Positions 9,217 through 16,874 of a DNA stretch of 64,000 bases are shown here, in pieces (position 1 is the stretch's first letter; each line of letters begins with the position of its first letter). The stretch comes from Xylanibacter oryzae DSM 17970 (lineage in GTDB: Bacteria; Bacteroidota; Bacteroidia; Bacteroidales; Bacteroidaceae). The position numbers and the translations under genes were made by a program. The stretch lies in NCBI RefSeq assembly GCF_000585355.1, contig NZ_KK073873.1, forward strand, positions 646,703 to 710,702. The letters are read 5' to 3'. The notes beneath the pieces are model-generated. The model searched no databases. It was not told the DNA's origin and saw only the letters and a program-made list of their open reading frames with translations.

Positions 9217-9789
9217 TTATTTCTGAGCTTTTTTACCAATAGATAGAGCCTTTATATTAGCCGATACTATTGCATCACCTTTTCTGGCAAATACACGGCT
9301 GATTGCAGTCTCCAGTTTTTCGTAGTCAATACCTAGGGCCTTCTGTGCCGCACCTAATAGAATTACGTTAGCAGAACGTGGTACGTTATTGTCTTTTGCT
9401 AATTGGTCAATATCAATGGAAATGACATTTTTAAGCTTATCATAATCAGCCTTGAGCTTATCTTGATCTGGATAATTAGGTATATTTATAAAAGGATTGC
9501 TAGATGTAATAATCCATCCATCTTTATTCAAATATGGCAGATAACGTAGAGCTTCCATTGGCTCCATACTAATAATAACATCCGCTTGACCTAGAGCAAT
9601 AAGATCACTGTGTATCGGTTCTGAAGATATACGTAGATTGCTTTGTACATCACCTCCACGTTGAGACATTCCGTGTACTTCGGCCTGTTTGATATACAAA
9701 TCCTCTTTCATTGCAGCTTCACCTATTATTGTTGCGATAGAGAGAATACCTTGTCCTCCAACACCGCATAATATTATATCTGTTTTCAT
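9217..9789 (-). CDS. iorB: Indolepyruvate oxidoreductase subunit beta
   Basis: A 190-residue gamma-type subunit of the 2-oxoacid:ferredoxin oxidoreductase superfamily. The N-terminus has the family's glycine-rich GVGGQGILS, followed by QAEVHGMSQRGGDV, the hallmark of IorB/PorG proteins. Together with IorA it oxidatively decarboxylates indolepyruvate and related aryl-pyruvates to aryl-acetyl-CoA, passing electrons to ferredoxin. It starts 14 bp after iorA and ends 2 bp before the aminotransferase, a tight three-gene unit for aromatic amino acid turnover. Confidence 0.93.
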   Translation of the reverse strand: MKTDIILCGVGGQGILSIATIIGEAAMKEDLYIKQAEVHGMSQRGGDVQSNLRISSEPIHSDLIALGQADVIISMEPMEALRYLPYLNKDGWIITSSNPFINIPNYPDQDKLKADYDKLKNVISIDIDQLAKDNNVPRSANVILLGAAQKALGIDYEKLETAISRVFARKGDAIVSANIKALSIGKKAQK

Positions 9790-9803
9790 TAGTTATTCCT
9801 CCT

Positions 9804-11411
9804 TTATTTTTTGTCTTCTGTTTTGTTCTGTTTTAGGTGACGACGTAATGTTTGCATACATTCCCTTCTTGGAATTATAACACTAACACCTTTGTATTCT
9901 ATCTCTTCGCGAATGGTGTTTGTAATTTCTGCCATGTTTTTTGGCAGTGGTACAACAACCTTTAGATGATTGTCTTCAATACCAAGGCCACGACATATAG
10001 CTTCAAACTTATTTGTTCCTGCTGAATCTTGTCCACCTGTCATTGCCGTAGTAAGGTTATCACTTATTATAACTGTAATATTCGCATTTTCGTTTATAGC
10101 ATCTAATAGACCTGTCATGCCAGAATGAGTAAATGTTGAATCTCCTATTACAGCTACCGCAGGCCATTGTCCTGCATCTGCAGCACCCTTTGCCATTGTT
10201 ATGCTAGCGCCCATATCTACACAACTATGTATTGCTTTATATGGAGGTAAAAATCCCAAAGTATAGCAACCTATATCTCCAAATACACGCGCATTAGGAT
10301 AATCTTTTAGAACATCATTAAGAGCCTGATAAACATCTCTGTGCCCGCAACCTTGGCATAGTGCAGGTGGACGTGGAGTGACGTCTTCGCAAGGTGCGAA
10401 GCTTTCTTCACATGGAAGTCCTAATGATCTCTTTACTATATCTGGATTCAATTCTCCTGTACGTGGAAGTTCTCCTGAAAGTCTACCTTTAATGATTGCA
10501 TTTCCAGGCATTATACCTCTTAATACATCTTCAATAAACGGTTGGCCTTCTTCTATTACTAGTATTTCATCGCATTCGGCTGTCAATTTATTTACTAGTA
10601 TTTTTGGCAATGGATATTGGCTTATTTTAAGTATAGGATAAGGACAACCGTTTGGAAAGCACTCATTTAGATAGTTAAAAGCAATTCCGCTTGTTATTAT
10701 ACCAAGTTTATGGTTTGATCCTTCTATGAATTTATTATATTTGCTATTTAAGGATTCCTCTTCAAGCATTGATTGCTGACCTGTTACTATGACATTACGC
10801 TTTCTTGCAAAAGCAGGTAGTAAGACCCAGTCACTTGCTTTAGAATTATAATTTAATTCGTTTTCTTTTCTTGCCTCATCTTTGATATTGACAACAGCAC
10901 GACTGTGAGCCATTCTTGTTGTTACGCGCATAAGAATTGGAAGATGAATCTTTTCAGAAAAGTCATATGCACTCTCAATCATATCGTATGCTTCTTGCTG
11001 ATTACTTGGTTCGAATGTCGGAATCATTGCAAACTTGCCATAAAATCTACTATCCTGTTCATCTTGAGATGAGTGCATAGAAGGATCGTCAGCTACTAAT
11101 ACAATTATTCCACCGTTTGTACCTGTCATTGCTGAGTTCACAAAAGGGTCTGCACAAACGTTCAAGCCTACATGCTTCATACATACGAGAGCTCTTTTAC
11201 CCATGAAAGACATTCCTAAAGCAGCTTCCATAGCTGTCTTTTCGTTAGTAGACCAGCGACTGTGAATCATCCTTTCTTTTGCAAAGGGTGATGTCTGTAT
11301 GTATTCAGTAATTTCGGTTGATGGAGTACCAGGATAAGCATATACACCGCTTATACCTGCATCAATCGCACCCTGAGCTATAGCCTCATCACCTAATAAT
11401 AATTTTTTCAT
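9804..11411 (-). CDS. iorA: Indolepyruvate ferredoxin oxidoreductase subunit alpha, without ferredoxin domain
   Basis: A 535-residue thiamine-diphosphate enzyme. The N-terminal pyrimidine-binding domain begins LLLGDEAIAQGAIDAG with AYPGTPSTEI; the middle holds CQGCGHRDVY; the TPP-binding domain has GDIGCYTLG and IGDSTFTHSGMTGLLDA. Archaeal IorA proteins are near 600-650 residues and end in a ferredoxin-like domain with two CxxCxxCxxxC motifs. Here the chain stops after RRECMQTLRRHLKQN, with no such Cys clusters, so electrons must leave by another route or through a separate ferredoxin. The gene follows the PqqD-like gene by about 33 bp and precedes iorB by 14 bp. Confidence 0.92.
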   Translation of the reverse strand: MKKLLLGDEAIAQGAIDAGISGVYAYPGTPSTEITEYIQTSPFAKERMIHSRWSTNEKTAMEAALGMSFMGKRALVCMKHVGLNVCADPFVNSAMTGTNGGIIVLVADDPSMHSSQDEQDSRFYGKFAMIPTFEPSNQQEAYDMIESAYDFSEKIHLPILMRVTTRMAHSRAVVNIKDEARKENELNYNSKASDWVLLPAFARKRNVIVTGQQSMLEEESLNSKYNKFIEGSNHKLGIITSGIAFNYLNECFPNGCPYPILKISQYPLPKILVNKLTAECDEILVIEEGQPFIEDVLRGIMPGNAIIKGRLSGELPRTGELNPDIVKRSLGLPCEESFAPCEDVTPRPPALCQGCGHRDVYQALNDVLKDYPNARVFGDIGCYTLGFLPPYKAIHSCVDMGASITMAKGAADAGQWPAVAVIGDSTFTHSGMTGLLDAINENANITVIISDNLTTAMTGGQDSAGTNKFEAICRGLGIEDNHLKVVVPLPKNMAEITNTIREEIEYKGVSVIIPRRECMQTLRRHLKQNKTEDKK

Positions 11412-11444
11412 ATCTTTTATTTTTATATTATTTGATCGTAACTA

Positions 11445-11714
11445 TTATTCTTCGACAATACTTGCCTCTATCCATTCTTTAGCAACTTTATTAGCATCAT
11501 TAATAGCTGTGGTTTCATCTACATCATAATTTTCGGTTAGTAATATTACCAAATCTGCTATTGAAAAATCCTTTCCAATTACATTGTCCCACAGTAGCGA
11601 AGCTGATTCGTTAATGCATATTATATTACTAAAGTCTATATTTTCTTTTCCGACAGCTACAATAATCTGTTCGTTGCAAACTGTACGTTTATTAAATCCT
11701 TTTTTTATCTTCAT
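11445..11714 (-). CDS. PqqD-like protein (RiPP recognition element fold)
   Basis: With the start at ATG 11714 (MKIKKGF) this is 89 residues. The pattern INESASLLWDNV, then a helical ADLVILLTENYDVD and ANKVAKEWIE, is that of PqqD-family proteins: a small winged-helix-like domain that binds leader peptides in ribosomal peptide maturation. A longer reading would need TTG at 11729 and overlap the S26 peptidase gene; with the ATG it begins 7 bp after that gene's stop. No radical SAM, YcaO, asparagine-synthetase-like or transglutaminase-like gene lies nearby, so its partner and substrate are unknown. The family assignment is good; the function in this setting is not known. Confidence 0.78.
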   Translation of the reverse strand: MKIKKGFNKRTVCNEQIIVAVGKENIDFSNIICINESASLLWDNVIGKDFSIADLVILLTENYDVDETTAINDANKVAKEWIEASIVEE

Positions 11715-11721
11715 ATAACTT

Positions 11722-12210
11722 TTATTCAATAGGGAAAACTTTTAACCATATGATTCTGTAAAATGCCAATAAATATTTTCTTATTGGTAGCATTCTTATC
11801 CAGATATATGAATATATTTTCCACTTTCTACTATAAATATAATCTATCTTATTTTTACGACCTTTTCTATAAAATCCAATTGCAAGACCTTTTATGTCAT
11901 TCATTCTACAGTGTTCGACGAATATATTACCATCACCCTGTAGTATAACATCCTCTCCATTTATGTCTATAATTCGGTGTAATACGTATATTCCATTATT
12001 TATTTCAGCAAGAACTGGATCTGAAACTTTCGGGCTGCTTGGTGATTTAAGTATTGCTTTATCTCGTGTACCTTCGATAAAAGGCCGCATACTAGTTCCC
12101 TTAAGCCTGAGTGTTACAGTATGTCCATTTTTAAGCATCCTTACAATCTCTGGCATCAAAATAGAATTATCAAATATAATTTCGTTTATTTTGATATTGT
12201 TCTTTGACAT
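11722..12210 (-). CDS. S24/S26-family signal-peptidase-like protein
   Basis: A 162-residue protein with the motifs of ER/SipW-type signal peptidases: LKGTSMRPF (box B, nucleophile Ser near residue 41), YVLHRI (box D, His where LexA or bacterial Lep would have Lys), and LQGDGN (box E, Asp). This predicts a Ser-His-Asp enzyme. There is no N-terminal membrane anchor; instead the last 40 residues are basic and hydrophobic (IWIRMLPIRKYLLAFYRIIW), possibly a membrane-associating segment. The start overlaps the end of the HPr-kinase-like gene by 25 bp, and the PqqD gene starts 7 bp after its stop, which points to coupled translation. The likely job is cleavage of a leader or a regulatory protein (inference). 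Confidence 0.72.
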   Translation of the reverse strand: MSKNNIKINEIIFDNSILMPEIVRMLKNGHTVTLRLKGTSMRPFIEGTRDKAILKSPSSPKVSDPVLAEINNGIYVLHRIIDINGEDVILQGDGNIFVEHCRMNDIKGLAIGFYRKGRKNKIDYIYSRKWKIYSYIWIRMLPIRKYLLAFYRIIWLKVFPIE

Positions 12211-13073
12211 ATTCTTGCAGACTTTTCATCTGGTAGACAATATAGAGTGTATATAGGTGTATTTTCTATTATCTTTGTTATTGTGTCGCAAATAGCATTG
12301 TATTTCTTATCATCCCATTTCATAGATGCGCAAGATGGTAATGAACTTGCAAATGACTCTGCCGGATTCATTCTTTTTATTTTGTCTTCTTTTGCCCTTA
12401 CTATCTGTGTTATAGCTCCAAGATGAATTCTCTTTTGTTTATAGCATGGCGTTTTTCCACTCCATGGAGAGCCATATATATATGTTTTGTTGCCTAAAAC
12501 CCTCAAAACGGGGTTGTCATCATTTATTAGTTCTGTACCTTCTATATATTTCATCCAAAGATCTGTATGAGTGCTTTTACCAGTACCGCTTTTGCCTGTA
12601 AATGCAAATCCCTTATCATTATGGCAAACCGCAGATGCATGAATCAAAAGAGTTTCATGTAGGCTTCCTACAAATGCAAATATGAGCATTAATGCATTGT
12701 TGAGGCCAAATGCCCTCATGCGTGTATCACCGTTTAAAGCGCATACACACTCTGAGAAATCTTTGTTAGTCTGCAACAGACAGCAGTATTTTCCTTCCGT
12801 GTTATTTATAATATATTGATAGCCTCCATCTTCTAAACTGTATACTTCTGTATTGCCATTTCCAGTGTCAAAGGTGCCAATGGCATCATTAGCTTTTCTT
12901 TGGGATATAGAATCATCAATAGTTAGTTTAAAAAACAAACCGCCAGAGACATAATTAGTTCTGAACGGTTCAAAAGAAGACAGAAGAGTCATATTGTTAA
13001 TATGAGATTCTGTAAAGATTATACTGATATAAAAATCAGCTATTTTAAAATTATTTGTCCTATTAGAAATCAT
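12186..13073 (-). CDS. HPr-kinase/PEPCK-like ATPase
   Basis: A 295-residue protein when started at ATG 13073, 7 bp after the upstream stop; the longer open frame to 13118 would overlap the neighbour and is not preferred. The central P-loop reads FTGKSGTGKST (A-type Walker motif), then LINDDNPVLRV, and GSPWSGKTPCY, which is the arrangement of HPr kinase C-terminal domains and their relatives. It lacks the N-terminal DRTGG-like domain of true HprK and no HPr gene is near. Relatives phosphorylate precursor peptides in some lasso-peptide clusters. Here it is linked by overlapping genes to S26 and PqqD proteins. Kinase activity and substrate are inferred. Confidence 0.75.
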   Translation of the reverse strand: MISNRTNNFKIADFYISIIFTESHINNMTLLSSFEPFRTNYVSGGLFFKLTIDDSISQRKANDAIGTFDTGNGNTEVYSLEDGGYQYIINNTEGKYCCLLQTNKDFSECVCALNGDTRMRAFGLNNALMLIFAFVGSLHETLLIHASAVCHNDKGFAFTGKSGTGKSTHTDLWMKYIEGTELINDDNPVLRVLGNKTYIYGSPWSGKTPCYKQKRIHLGAITQIVRAKEDKIKRMNPAESFASSLPSCASMKWDDKKYNAICDTITKIIENTPIYTLYCLPDEKSARICQRTISK

Positions 13074-13080
13074 TACTAAT

Positions 13081-13695
13081 TTACATTCCAGAACCCATAC
13101 CTCTTGGTCTACCTCCATTACCAGAGAAACTGCCTCCTGATCTATGTCCTTTACCGTTTTCAGGTCTTATACCTTTTTCCTGCATGTTCTTTTCATGTAA
13201 AGCCTTCTTTGCTGCTTTTTTCTGTTCTTTGGTCATAGGTTTATTATCTTCTGCGGCCTGTTGAGATGCATCAATAATACTGAAACTGAACTCAGAAGGG
13301 GTTATGTATTTAACATCATAGTTTGTCTCGTGTTTCTTTTTCCCTTTTGGATAATTAGAATATTTAAGTTTAAGTTCTGCGTATTTTTTGTCGCATTGTT
13401 TGCGATTAGTTGCAAACATTACAATACATGTAGGATGATTCTTGCCAATCTTGTTCTGTATATAATCTCTTAACTGGTAAGAATAATTGTTTCTGTTTAT
13501 AAGAAATTTTGTTTTGTTGTTAACCCATGCACTGTCTAATTTCTGTACTTCTGTGAAGTACACAGTAGAATCATTAAACGATGCGGCGAAACCGAATATA
13601 TAAATGGGCGTACGCACATCTTTTGCTGCGATATTAGTCACTGAAAAAGACATCAATGCTACGGCAACTATAAATAAATACTTTAAAAATTTCAT
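13081..13695 (-). CDS. Secreted protein of unknown function with basic Gly/Ser/Arg tail
   Basis: A 204-residue protein I do not recognise. Residues 1-24 are a clear signal peptide (LFIVAVALMSFSV, cleavage near IAAKD). The folded part (about 30-150) has alternating strands and ends in EFSFSIIDASQQ; then follows a Lys/Ala-rich helix (KEQKKAAKKALHEKN) and a flexible tail rich in Gly, Ser and Arg (HRSGGSFSGNGGRPRGMG). It lies 36 bp after rpoD and just before the HPr-kinase-like gene, with no promoter or terminator in between. Whether the tail is a substrate for the downstream kinase or peptidase is only a speculation. Confidence 0.7.
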   Translation of the reverse strand: MKFLKYLFIVAVALMSFSVTNIAAKDVRTPIYIFGFAASFNDSTVYFTEVQKLDSAWVNNKTKFLINRNNYSYQLRDYIQNKIGKNHPTCIVMFATNRKQCDKKYAELKLKYSNYPKGKKKHETNYDVKYITPSEFSFSIIDASQQAAEDNKPMTKEQKKAAKKALHEKNMQEKGIRPENGKGHRSGGSFSGNGGRPRGMGSGM

Positions 13696-13730
13696 TATAA
13701 ATTATCTGATTTTTAATATTTTACAAACGT

Positions 13731-14594
13731 TTAACTGCCAAGGTACGACTTCAATAACTGATTGTCTGTGTTGTGGCGAAGTCGCCTTATTGCTTTCTCT
13801 TTTATTTGTCTTACTCGTTCTCGCGTTAGACCGTATTTATCACCTATTTCTTCGAGAGTCATCTCTGGCTCACCAATTCCAAAAAAAGCTTCAATAATAT
13901 GACGTTCCCTTTCATTTAGTGTTAGAAGAGCTCTACTAATTTCACTTCGCAGGGATTCCATTACCAAAGAATTGTCTGCCATAGGCGCATCATTGTTTAC
14001 CAAAACATCAAGAAGGCTGTTGTCTTCACCATCTATAAAAGGTGCATCGACTGATATATGTCTTCCGCTTACTTTCATGGCATCAATAACTTTATCTTCA
14101 GAAAGATCAACTTTATTGGCGATTTCTTCAGTGGATGGGCGCCGCTCGTTCTCTTGTTCAAATTTACTTAATGCACGATTTATCTTATTTACAGATCCAA
14201 CTTGATTAAGCGGTAATCTTACTATTCTACTTTGTTCTGCAATCGCTTGCAAAATACTTTGTCTTATCCACCATACAGCATATGATATAAATTTAAATCC
14301 GCGCGTCTCATCAAATTTTTCGGCAGCCTTTATAAGCCCTAGATTTCCTTCATTTATAAGGTCCGGAAGGCTTAGCCCTTGATTCTGATACTGTTTAGCA
14401 ACCGAAACAACAAATCTTAAATTGGCTTTCGTAAGTCGTTCAAGAGCTTTTCTATCACCTTTTTTTATACGTTGTGCCAGTTCAACTTCCTCCTCAACGG
14501 AGATTAGTTCCTCATGTCCAATCTCTTGAAGATATTTATCAAGAGATGCACTTTCACGGTTGGTTATAGATTTATTGATCTTCAGTTGTCTCAT
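13731..14594 (-). CDS. rpoD: Primary RNA polymerase sigma factor (short Bacteroidota type)
   Basis: A 287-residue sigma-70 protein. Region 1.2 begins [14 protein letters not shown]; region 2 has [35 protein letters not shown] and [15 protein letters not shown]; region 3 RPSTEEIA; region 4 [27 protein letters not shown]. Region 1.1 is absent, as in Bacteroidota primary sigma factors, which recognise TTTG/TAnnTTTG promoters like those seen throughout this window. A good promoter of that type precedes it at 14617-14647, so it may transcribe itself. No terminator follows; the next gene begins 36 bp downstream on the same strand. Confidence 0.95.
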   Translation of the reverse strand: MRQLKINKSITNRESASLDKYLQEIGHEELISVEEEVELAQRIKKGDRKALERLTKANLRFVVSVAKQYQNQGLSLPDLINEGNLGLIKAAEKFDETRGFKFISYAVWWIRQSILQAIAEQSRIVRLPLNQVGSVNKINRALSKFEQENERRPSTEEIANKVDLSEDKVIDAMKVSGRHISVDAPFIDGEDNSLLDVLVNNDAPMADNSLVMESLRSEISRALLTLNERERHIIEAFFGIGEPEMTLEEIGDKYGLTRERVRQIKEKAIRRLRHNTDNQLLKSYLGS

Positions 14595-14616
14595 GTATCG
14601 TACAATTTAAGCACTG

Positions 14617-14647
14617 CAAAATTAACCAATTTTCCCGAATTACCAAA
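14617..14647 (-). promoter_or_regulatory. rpoD promoter
   Basis: On the minus strand: TTTG (14647-14644), 19-nt spacer, TAATTTTG (14624-14617), a full match to the Bacteroidota consensus, 22 nt before the rpoD start codon. Confidence 0.7.
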
Positions 14648-14710
14648 TTTATTGCAATATTTTTGCCTAAAAAAAACTATTTCGTAAGTTTTAGCAATAT
14701 TTTTGCGTAA

Positions 14711-14752
14711 AATAAAAAAAGTCCCCTCTTTTATAGAATAGAGTGGGACTTC
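14711..14752 (-). terminator. Intrinsic terminator of the HtrA gene
   Basis: Stem AAGTCCC-CTCT against AGAGTGGGACTT with one bulged base, followed on the minus strand by a T-rich run (the A run at 14711-14720). It lies just after the HtrA stop and isolates that gene from rpoD. Confidence 0.82.
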
Positions 14753-14767
14753 TTTCTTTTTCAAACT

Positions 14768-16222
14768 TTAATCAGTTAGTGGAACTGCAAAGTATGCTTT
14801 CTTGCCAGTCGGATATATACCTTGAATGTACAGAACTGGATCTTTACTTGTTGAAGATTCTTTAACTATTTTCTGTAGATCATCTATTGTCTTTACTGTG
14901 TTATCATTAACTTTTTGTATTATGAATCCCCGGTTGATACCAGCTTCTTTCATTTTTCCGTTACTTACTTTAAGAACTTCGAGACCTGAATTTATATTTA
15001 GTTGTTTCTTCTGTGATTCTGTGATTTCTTTGAAGTTAGCTCCTAACACATCAAGATCGGCATCTTTTACTACTTTTGTGTTACCTTGTTCATTTTTGAG
15101 TGTAAGAGTAGTCGTACCTTTATGCTTATTACGTAAATAAGTAATTGTTACTTTATCACCTGGTCTTTTCTTGGCTAGGAATTCTTGTAGTTCAGCCATC
15201 TTTTTGACAGGTTGTCCGTCTATAGCCGTAATTACATCGCCGTCTTTCATTCCTGCAGCTTCTGCAGACCCCTCATCAATAATTTTTGCTACATATATAC
15301 CTTCCATTGTTCCAAGGTCAACTGTCTTACCTTGTTCTTTCTGATTGTCGATATAATTATTTACGTCAGAACCCTGTATGCCAATAAGCGCTCTTTGTAC
15401 ATTACCATACTGTTTTAGATCTGAAACAACTTTGTTCATGATTGCAGTAGGAATTGCAAATCCATAACCGCTATATGATCCTGTCTGAGAATAGAGCATG
15501 GCATTTATACCAACTAATTCTCCTTTTACATTGACAAGTGCACCACCTGAATTTCCTGCGTTTATCGCAGCATCAGTCTGAATAAATGATTCAACTCCAT
15601 TTGCTCCCAATGAACGGGCTTTGGCACTTACTATACCTGCAGTTACAGTATTGTTTAAGTTGAATGGATTTCCAACAGCTAAGACCCATTCTCCTACTTT
15701 CAAATCTTCACTGTTTCCAATTGCAATAGCAGGAAGATTTTTTGCATCTATTTTTACAAGAGCTAAGTCTGTCGTTTTGTCTGTACCTACTATCCTTGCA
15801 GAATATTCTTTATTGTCGTTTAATGTTACAGTAAGTTCATCAGCACCATCGACAACATGATTGTTGGTAACAATATATCCGTCTGAAGATATTATGACTC
15901 CAGAACCTGAAGCTTCTTTTTTAGGGGTTTGCACTTTCCTTTTCTGAGTGCCGTTATTACCTTGGTCTTGTTGTCCTTGTCCAAAGAAATCGAAAGGACT
16001 TGAGAAGAAATCTCCAAATGGATCAGATTGAACATCAACAGTCTGCACTTTACTGTTTTGTACATATTTTATGTGTACAACACATGGTAGTGATTTCTCT
16101 GCGGCATAAGTTAAATCTACTGGTTGTCCTGGAACAGAAACAGCCAATGCTGATGCAGGAACAGCTAAAAAAAATACTGCCATAAAGGCATAAACAATTT
16201 TTCTGGAAATTTTGTTCATCAT
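14768..16222 (-). CDS. HtrA/DegQ-family periplasmic serine protease
   Basis: A 484-residue envelope quality-control protease. Signal peptide in residues 1-27 (AFMAVFFLAVPASALA). The trypsin-like domain shows all three catalytic residues: His in VTNNHVVDG, Asp in TDLALVKI, Ser in NAGNSGGALVN. Two PDZ domains follow (IYVAKIIDEGSAEAAGMKDGD with the KRPGDKVTITYLR segment, then a second from about residue 390 with NRGFIIQKVNDNTV). A Gln/Gly/Asn-rich linker near residues 72-105 (loop LA) precedes the protease core. It has its own -7 box at 16262-16269 and its own terminator, so it is monocistronic. Confidence 0.94.
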   Translation of the reverse strand: MMNKISRKIVYAFMAVFFLAVPASALAVSVPGQPVDLTYAAEKSLPCVVHIKYVQNSKVQTVDVQSDPFGDFFSSPFDFFGQGQQDQGNNGTQKRKVQTPKKEASGSGVIISSDGYIVTNNHVVDGADELTVTLNDNKEYSARIVGTDKTTDLALVKIDAKNLPAIAIGNSEDLKVGEWVLAVGNPFNLNNTVTAGIVSAKARSLGANGVESFIQTDAAINAGNSGGALVNVKGELVGINAMLYSQTGSYSGYGFAIPTAIMNKVVSDLKQYGNVQRALIGIQGSDVNNYIDNQKEQGKTVDLGTMEGIYVAKIIDEGSAEAAGMKDGDVITAIDGQPVKKMAELQEFLAKKRPGDKVTITYLRNKHKGTTTLTLKNEQGNTKVVKDADLDVLGANFKEITESQKKQLNINSGLEVLKVSNGKMKEAGINRGFIIQKVNDNTVKTIDDLQKIVKESSTSKDPVLYIQGIYPTGKKAYFAVPLTD

Positions 16223-16261
16223 TTTATTATTTTATTAGTTATTTTCTTAAAAACTTACTTG

Positions 16262-16269
16262 CAAAAGTA
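16262..16269 (-). promoter_or_regulatory. -7 box (TACTTTTG) of the HtrA gene
   Basis: Minus-strand TACTTTTG 40 nt before the start codon matches the -7 consensus; a matching -33 TTTG at the proper spacing is not seen. The rest of the gap 16223-16452 shows no other element I can support. Confidence 0.5.
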
Positions 16270-16452
16270 GGTTCAAAAAATGAAAATCTGTCATTTTGTC
16301 CTATTATTTGTCGTCTTTTAACACTCTAAATCTAGCTATTAACGGCTCTTAAATAGAACCTTGTAAGTTTTTACAAAAATTGAAATATGAAAAATCGAAT
16401 AATCTAAATAATTATTTTATTTTGTTCTTCGCCTTTTCTCAATTTTATTTTG

Positions 16453-16460
16453 TACTTTTG
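16453..16460 (+). promoter_or_regulatory. -7 box (TACTTTTG) of the RNase P RNA gene
   Basis: TACTTTTG ends 7 nt before the inferred 5' end of the RNase P RNA, the spacing expected for a Bacteroidota -7 element. TTTG at 16421-16424 is too distant (28 nt) to be a standard -33 box. Confidence 0.6.
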
Positions 16461-16467
16461 CAGCATG

Positions 16468-16848
16468 AAAGCAGAATTCCGGTCTGTCGCTGGTACGCTT
16501 TTGCGTATGAGAGGAAAGTCCGGGCAGTATAGGGTACTCCACTTCCCAAATTAGAAGCTATTGGCAACAGTAGGAAATGGCAGAAGAAAATAACCGCTGT
16601 AATTCTTTACAGTAAGGGTGAGAAGGTGGTGTAAGAGACCACCAGCTGATGGGTGATCATCAGACTGTGTCATCTGGAGGCTGCAAGTTCGCGTATACTA
16701 TCGTCTGAGGGTCGCCCGCCCGACTAATTCCGATAGAGGGTGGGACGCTAGAGCCGTGTGGCAACATACGGAGTAGATAAATGGCAGACACTGTGTTTCA
16801 TGAGAGTGACTCATAGTACAGAACCCGGCTTACAGGGATTCTGTTTTC
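16468..16848 (+). ncRNA. rnpB: RNase P RNA, bacterial class A
   Basis: The catalytic RNA that removes 5' leaders from pre-tRNAs. Conserved core elements are present in order: GAGGAAAGTCCGGGC near 16511-16525, the GGGTGAGAAGGTG-type specificity-domain region, GACGCTAGAGCCG near 16743, and the 3' core AGAACCCGGCTTACAG at 16820-16835. The terminal P1 helix can be drawn between CAGAATTCC (16472-16480) and GGGATTCTG (16835-16843) with one G-U pair. A T-rich run follows. The exact ends are estimated from P1 and from the -7 box upstream. Confidence 0.95.
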
Positions 16849-16874
16849 TATTTTTATAATTTAGATATAATACA

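Noticed and set aside
13074..13118. Upstream extension of the HPr-kinase-like gene
   Set aside because: It would overlap the tail of the preceding gene; ATG 13073 is 7 bp after that stop and gives a normal N-terminus.
16223..16464. tRNA or other RNA gene in the gap before RNase P RNA
   Set aside because: No cloverleaf or known RNA motif is visible; only the -7 boxes for the flanking genes.
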